Of a stretch of 28,730 nt of DNA, positions 24,635-28,730 are shown in pieces. This DNA is from Halanaerobiales bacterium. GTDB taxonomy: Bacteria > Bacillota_F > Halanaerobiia > DY22613. The stretch's first letter is position 1. Each line of letters starts with the position of its first letter. The stretch spans positions 1-28,730 of the forward strand of contig JAGMES010000050.1 of assembly GCA_023128035.1 (NCBI GenBank), in the 5' to 3' direction. Position numbers and translations under genes: made by a program. The notes beneath the pieces were generated by a model. The model saw only the letters and a program-made list of their open reading frames with translations, did no database searches and was not told the DNA's origin.

Positions 24635-27600
24635 GAAGAAAACATGTACTCTTCCATAGAAAAGGTTGGAGATCAAGATTTTGCTGGTTATCCAGTAGGA
24701 TATTATCCTGTATCTTCAGCTCAAAAGAGAGTATATGTTATAAATCAGTTAGAAAAAAATAACACTAGTTATAATATGCCAAACATACTTAAAAACGAAG
24801 GAACAATAGATGTAAAACATTTTGAAGAAGTAGTTCAGAAGTTAATTAAAAGACATAACGTTTTTAGAACATCATTTGTGGAAATGGATGGAGAGATTGT
24901 TCAAAAAATTGATCAGCAAGTAGATTTTAAGATAAGCCATTTTAAGATTGAAGATGAAACTAAAATTAACACTATCATTAAAGATTTCATTAGACCATTT
25001 GATCTAAGTCAAGCACCTTTATTACGAGTTGGAGTTATTGAGTGTACGGATTGTAATTACATTATGTTGGACATGCATCATATTATTTCTGATGGAACTT
25101 CAATGGGGATTTTGACAAATGAGTTTGTTAAGTTATACTCTGGTATAGAACTTCCTGAACTTAAGATTCAATATAAAGATTTCTCAATTTGGCAAAATAA
25201 CTTATTTAAATCTGAGTTTATCAAAAAACAGGAAGAATATTGGTTAAAACAATTTAGCGACAAAGATGAGATTCCAGTTTTAAATATGCCAACAGATTAT
25301 CCAAGGCCTTCTATTATGACTTATGAAGGGGCATTAAGTAATTTTGAAATTGGCAGAGAACTTAAAGATCAATTAATCAATTTGGCTAATAAGAATGGAG
25401 CTACTCTCTTTATGGTTCTGCTTTCTGCTTACAATATTCTCCTTTCAAATTATACTGGGCAGGAAGATATTATTGTAGGTTCACCGATTGCAGGAAGACC
25501 TCATGCTGATTTGGAAAATATCATCGGAATGTTTGTTAATACTCTAGCAATGCGAAATAAGCCAAAGGCTTATAAAACATATCTCGGATTTTTAAATGAG
25601 ATTAAAGAAAACTCTCTACAGGCATATGAAAATCAAGATTATCAATTTGACATGCTTGTAGAAAAGCTTGATTTACGTAGAGATCTTAGTAGAAATCCTT
25701 TATTTGATGCAATGTTTGTATTACAAAATTTCGCTACTAAATCAGCTGGTTTGCAAACTGACTTAATGTTTAAACCGTTTAATTATAATTCTAAAGTATC
25801 AAAATTTGATATTACTTTGACTGCTTCAGAATTGATTGACGGAATTAAGTTTAGCTTTGAATACAGAACCAGGTTATTCAAAAGAGAAACCATCGAAAGA
25901 TTTTCTCAGCATTTTATAAATATTCTTCAACAAATTGTAGATAACCCTGTAATTAAACTCGAAGATATTGAGATGATCTCAGAGGATGAAAGATATCAGT
26001 TGGTGCATGAATTCAATTCACCAGTGAATGAACAATCAGAAGATCAGATAGATGTAAAAACAATTCATCAACTATTTGAAGAACAGGTAGCAAAAACGCC
26101 AGATAATATCGCACTGATTTACAAAGATCAAAAGATGACCTATCAAGAACTTAATCAAAAAGCAAATCAACTGGCTAGAGTTTTGAAGAATAAGCAAGTT
26201 AAAAGTGAACAGTTTGTTGGGATTATGGTAGAACGCTCTTTTGAGATGATTATCGGGCTTCTGGGAATTTTAAAAGCTGGAGGGGCTTATCTGCCAATAG
26301 ATCCTGAGTACCCAACTGAAAGAATCGAATATATGTTGAAAGATACAGATGCGAAAATTTTATTAACTTCTGGTTATCAGTTAAATGAACTTAACTTTGA
26401 TGGAGTTAATATAACTTTAGACGACTTGAATTTGGACTCATTGGATAATCATAACTTAGAAGAGTATGAACCTAATAACTTAGCATATATAATTTATACA
26501 TCTGGATCAACTGGAAAGCCTAAAGGGGTTATGATTGAACATAATTCAATTTTCAATACTTTGACATGGCGATCTAACTATTATCAATTTGATGAAAATG
26601 ATACAATTTTACAAATACCTTCTTTTGCCTTTGATAGTTCTGTAGAAGATATATTTACTGCGTTAATTAGTGGATCAAAATTAGTATTAATAGAACAAAA
26701 AAATAGATTAAACTTACAATATTTAAATGAACTTATTCTGGAAACCAAGGTGACTCATTTTCTGATCACTCCAAACTTTTATAATACTTTGTTAAAAGAG
26801 ATGTCAGATGGATTAACCAATCTGAAGGCGGTTTTAAAAGCGGTTTCTCTTGCAGGTGAGAGTTTTACAAAAGTTTTAGTGGAAGAACATTTTGCAAAAT
26901 TAGAGAATGTCAAATTATTTAATGAATATGGTCCTACTGAGAATAGTGTTTGTACATCTATTTATGAGTTTCATCCCGACAACATAATGGTTTCAATTGG
27001 AAAACCTATCGACAATGTGAAGTGTTACGTCTTAAGCAAGCAAAATAAAGTTCAACCGATTGGGGTTCATGGAGAGTTATGTGTTAGTGGTTCTGGCCTG
27101 TCACGAGGTTACTTAAATCGTCCTGAACTAACTGAAGAAAAATTTGTGCAAAATCCTTTTAATAGTAATGAAAAGATATATAGAACCGGAGATTTAGTAA
27201 GATGGCTTCCTGATGGAAATATTGAATTTTTAGGCAGAATAGATCATCAGGTGAAGATCAGAGGTTTTAGAATTGAATTAGGTGAGATTGAAAGTCGATT
27301 ATTGAAACATGATTCTTTGAAAGAGGTAGTAATCATTGACCGTGAAGATGAAAACGGAAACAAGTATTTAGCTGCATATCTGGTTGTAGATGCTGAAATC
27401 ACAATAACTGATGTAAGAAAATATCTTTCAAAAGAGTTACCTGAATATATGATTCCATCTCACTTTATTATATTAGATAAAATGCCTCTGACATCAAATG
27501 GTAAGATTAATCGAAAAGCACTGCCAGAGCCAGATAGCAATATTAGTCAAGAAAGAGATTATGTATTGCCTACAACTAAAATAGAAAAGGAACTGGCGAA

Positions 27601-28730
27601 TATTTGGTCAAGGGTGTTAAAAGTTGAAAGAATTAGTATTATTGATAACTTTTTTGAACTTGGGGGACATTCTTTAAAAGCAATGCAAGTAGTTGCACAG
27701 GTGTCAAAAGGGCTCAATGTAGGTCTTCCTTTAACTGAAATCTTTAAAACTCCCACAGTAAAAGAACTGGCTGAATATATTCGTTTGACGGAGAAGAATG
27801 TCCACTATGCGATTGATAGGCTAGAAACTAATTCCCATGGGTATTATCCTGTTTCTTCAGCACAGAAGAGAATGATCATAATAAATCAGCTTGAAGTAAC
27901 TGGTACTAATTATAATATGCCTGGTGCGATGTTCATTGAAGGTAATGTTGATGTAGAACGTCTACAAAAAGTATTTAATAACTTGATTAAACGACATGAA
28001 TCTTTACGAACATTTTTTGAAATGGTAGATGGAGAAGTAGTTCAGAAAATTCATCAAAATATAGAATTAAAACTAGAGTATTTAAAAATAGATGAAGATA
28101 AAGTTGAAGTGATTGTAAAAGAATTTGTCAAACCATTTGATCTAAGTAAAGCACCATTATTGAGAGTAGGTCTTTTTGAAGTAGAAGAGAAACATTTACT
28201 TCTCTTTGATATGCATCATATTATCTCAGATGGTATATCAATGGATATATTGACCAAAGAGTTCATTTATCTTTATGAGGGAAGAGATCTACCAGAGTTA
28301 CGAATCCAGTATAAAGATTTCGCAGCATGGCAGAATAAGTTCTTTGAATCCGAAAAAATGAAAAAACAGGAAGAGTATTGGTTAGAAACTTTTGTTGAAG
28401 AAATCCCAGTCTTGAATATGCCAATAGATTATCCAAGACCTGCAGTTTTAAGTTTTGCAGGAGATAGCATTGGAACAGCATTACCTGAAGAATTAAGTAC
28501 GCAATTAAGAGAATTAGCAAATAAGAATGGTGCAACCTTATTTATGATTTTGCTATCAGCATATAATGTCTTACTATCAAAATATACAGGCCAAGAAGAT
28601 ATCGTATTAGGAACACCAATAGCTGGCAGACCACATGCTGATTTAGAGAATTTAATTGGAATGTTTGTTAATACTTTAGCACTTAGAAATTATCCTGACC
28701 AGGATAAGAGTTTTGCTGAATTCTTTACTG
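21500..28730 (+). CDS. NRPS subunit (C-A-T / C-A-T / C..., partial at the window end)
   Basis: The frame opens at the ATG overlapping the gene 2 stop and stays open for 2410 residues to the window edge. The first condensation domain begins VYPLTPMQEGILFH and has WSYHHILMDGW (H144, H145). Together with FGSVVSGRP and GLFINTIPVR this resembles the TycB/GrsB first domain, which accepts a D-residue. The next two condensation domains have HHIISDG at H1193 and H2239. Carrier serines are S1006 and S2058, both GGHSLKA. Adenylation domain 1 has A3 TSGTTGEPKG from 619; domain 2 has TSGSTGKPKG from 1667. It should extend the gene 2 product by an Ile-like residue, an unassigned residue and at least one more. 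No release domain is visible yet. Confidence 0.92.
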   Translation, partial: MKKKQPIKMVYPLTPMQEGILFHSLFNSESNAYFEQMIIFAEGKVDHKLFEKAFNLLIERYDILRTIFLHEKIAKPRQVVLNKRTTRITFKDFTNLEGDAKELAIKEFKENDWKKKFKLSKDLLMRIAILQLAEEKYEIIWSYHHILMDGWCMGIIMNDFLNIYRSLLNNQEAQLSKVYPFGNYVKWLEKQNKKESFDFWKSYLNSYDKTALIPIKVKRFVGNGYIQAEEKFELGINLSTELRNVGRLNEVTLNTLFQTIWGILLQKYNNVDDVVFGSVVSGRPSEIKGIEKMVGLFINTIPVRINNNLDETFSKLIKRVQKDAIAREKFSYSPLADIQSNSETKQNLITHIMAFENYPLEKEVKNQSDSQELPFRLTGLEMFEQTNYGFNVSVGPSHNLSVKISYNGAIYDKKIIANIGNHFLNIVKTVVLNNEIPLKEIDILTNEEKELLLYKFNDTDTNYPTDKTIPELFAEQVANSPEKIALNFGNQKMNYLELNNKANQLARVLIAKGVKADDLVGMMVEPSFEMFIGIFGILKAGGAYVPIDPAYPQNRIEYILNDCNTTIILAQPTVLENINFNGEIIDIKDTIIYTDSSANLVKNSDLSIQSSNLAYVMYTSGTTGEPKGNLTSHKNVIRVVKDTNYIEITDKDNLLQLSNYAFDGSTFGIFGALLNGAELTIVDKETALDLSKLSNLIKETNITLFFITTALFNTLVDLNLESFAGVRKILFGGERVSVPHVLKALKYLGKDRLIHVYGPTESTVFATYYFINEVEENAETIVIGTPIANTQVYIMDRFNHLASSGVVGELCISGDGLARGYLGKPNLTKEKFVYNPLILKVIYRTGDLAKRLPDGNIEFVGRMDNQVKLRGFRIELGEIENKLLNHKFVKEAVVVDQKDETGNMYLSAYFLSDCEISNSEFRNHLSHELPEYMIPSYFIRLEQLPLTLNGKVDKRALPKPDNNILTNEYIAPRNEIEEKLANIWVEILGVKKVGITDNFFELGGHSLKATSLVSRINKDMDVELPLREIFKTPTITELAKKISSAEENMYSSIEKVGDQDFAGYPVGYYPVSSAQKRVYVINQLEKNNTSYNMPNILKNEGTIDVKHFEEVVQKLIKRHNVFRTSFVEMDGEIVQKIDQQVDFKISHFKIEDETKINTIIKDFIRPFDLSQAPLLRVGVIECTDCNYIMLDMHHIISDGTSMGILTNEFVKLYSGIELPELKIQYKDFSIWQNNLFKSEFIKKQEEYWLKQFSDKDEIPVLNMPTDYPRPSIMTYEGALSNFEIGRELKDQLINLANKNGATLFMVLLSAYNILLSNYTGQEDIIVGSPIAGRPHADLENIIGMFVNTLAMRNKPKAYKTYLGFLNEIKENSLQAYENQDYQFDMLVEKLDLRRDLSRNPLFDAMFVLQNFATKSAGLQTDLMFKPFNYNSKVSKFDITLTASELIDGIKFSFEYRTRLFKRETIERFSQHFINILQQIVDNPVIKLEDIEMISEDERYQLVHEFNSPVNEQSEDQIDVKTIHQLFEEQVAKTPDNIALIYKDQKMTYQELNQKANQLARVLKNKQVKSEQFVGIMVERSFEMIIGLLGILKAGGAYLPIDPEYPTERIEYMLKDTDAKILLTSGYQLNELNFDGVNITLDDLNLDSLDNHNLEEYEPNNLAYIIYTSGSTGKPKGVMIEHNSIFNTLTWRSNYYQFDENDTILQIPSFAFDSSVEDIFTALISGSKLVLIEQKNRLNLQYLNELILETKVTHFLITPNFYNTLLKEMSDGLTNLKAVLKAVSLAGESFTKVLVEEHFAKLENVKLFNEYGPTENSVCTSIYEFHPDNIMVSIGKPIDNVKCYVLSKQNKVQPIGVHGELCVSGSGLSRGYLNRPELTEEKFVQNPFNSNEKIYRTGDLVRWLPDGNIEFLGRIDHQVKIRGFRIELGEIESRLLKHDSLKEVVIIDREDENGNKYLAAYLVVDAEITITDVRKYLSKELPEYMIPSHFIILDKMPLTSNGKINRKALPEPDSNISQERDYVLPTTKIEKELANIWSRVLKVERISIIDNFFELGGHSLKAMQVVAQVSKGLNVGLPLTEIFKTPTVKELAEYIRLTEKNVHYAIDRLETNSHGYYPVSSAQKRMIIINQLEVTGTNYNMPGAMFIEGNVDVERLQKVFNNLIKRHESLRTFFEMVDGEVVQKIHQNIELKLEYLKIDEDKVEVIVKEFVKPFDLSKAPLLRVGLFEVEEKHLLLFDMHHIISDGISMDILTKEFIYLYEGRDLPELRIQYKDFAAWQNKFFESEKMKKQEEYWLETFVEEIPVLNMPIDYPRPAVLSFAGDSIGTALPEELSTQLRELANKNGATLFMILLSAYNVLLSKYTGQEDIVLGTPIAGRPHADLENLIGMFVNTLALRNYPDQDKSFAEFFT
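24701..27784 (+). other. Gene 3 module 2 (module 6): C-A-T, substrate unassigned
   Basis: The condensation domain starts at YYPVSSAQKRV (residue 1068), with HHIISDG at 1193. Pocket residues read DSELSAEVCK. The Glu equivalent to GrsA 239 might pair with a basic side chain, and the code distantly resembles a Lys code, but I cannot assign it. Carrier serine is S2058. Confidence 0.7.
27842..28730 (+). other. Gene 3 module 3 (module 7): condensation domain, cut by the window end
   Basis: It starts at YYPVSSAQKRM (residue 2115) with HHIISDG at 2239, then the VLGTPIAGRPHADL and GMFVNTLALRN segments. The remaining part, and any adenylation domain after it, lie outside the window. At least one more residue is therefore added. 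Confidence 0.88.

Overview
The window is AT-rich and uses many AGA, ATA and TTA codons. It looks like chromosome from a low-GC, probably anaerobic member of the Bacillota or a related group. The embedded radical SAM domain and the Bacillus-type NRPS domains support this, but no gene here fixes the genus.

Region 1 (about 1-2460) is decayed. Positions 1-1988 hold the wreck of one STAND/NACHT-like ATPase with a pentapeptide-repeat tail, broken by several stop codons and at least two frame changes. A non-coding stretch follows, with three tightly packed hairpins (2038-2118) and a separate 12-bp inverted repeat (2249-2280). A minus-strand gene of the Rpn/YhgA-like nuclease family (2464-3255), with its own terminator, closes the region.

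Region 2 (3508 to the window end) is a nonribosomal peptide synthetase operon of three co-directional genes. A candidate promoter and a strong ribosome binding site precede it. Gene 1 (1765 aa) is half a condensation domain, then one adenylation domain, then a carrier domain. That adenylation domain is interrupted twice. A radical SAM domain followed by a cobalamin-binding domain lies between core motifs A2 and A3. A PP-loop domain resembling N-acetyl-sugar amidotransferases lies between A8 and A9. Gene 2 (4218 aa) is A-T / C-A-T / C-A-T / C-A-T-E. Gene 3 overlaps gene 2 by ATGA and is C-A-T / C-A-T / C..., still open at the window end.

The specificity residues predict three isoleucine-like positions (modules 2, 3 and 5). 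Module 4 reads as an aromatic or bulky hydrophobic residue, and its epimerization domain should give the D form. The module 4 A-T-E block and the following C domain resemble the gramicidin S/tyrocidine junction. Building blocks for gene 1, the first module of gene 2 and module 6 cannot be read confidently.

The most unusual object is gene 1, a doubly interrupted adenylation domain that combines radical SAM/B12 chemistry with PP-loop chemistry on one carrier-bound substrate. Gene 2 also begins with an adenylation domain and no condensation domain, so how the gene 1 unit joins the peptide is not explained by simple collinearity. Release and tailoring genes, if present, lie beyond the window.
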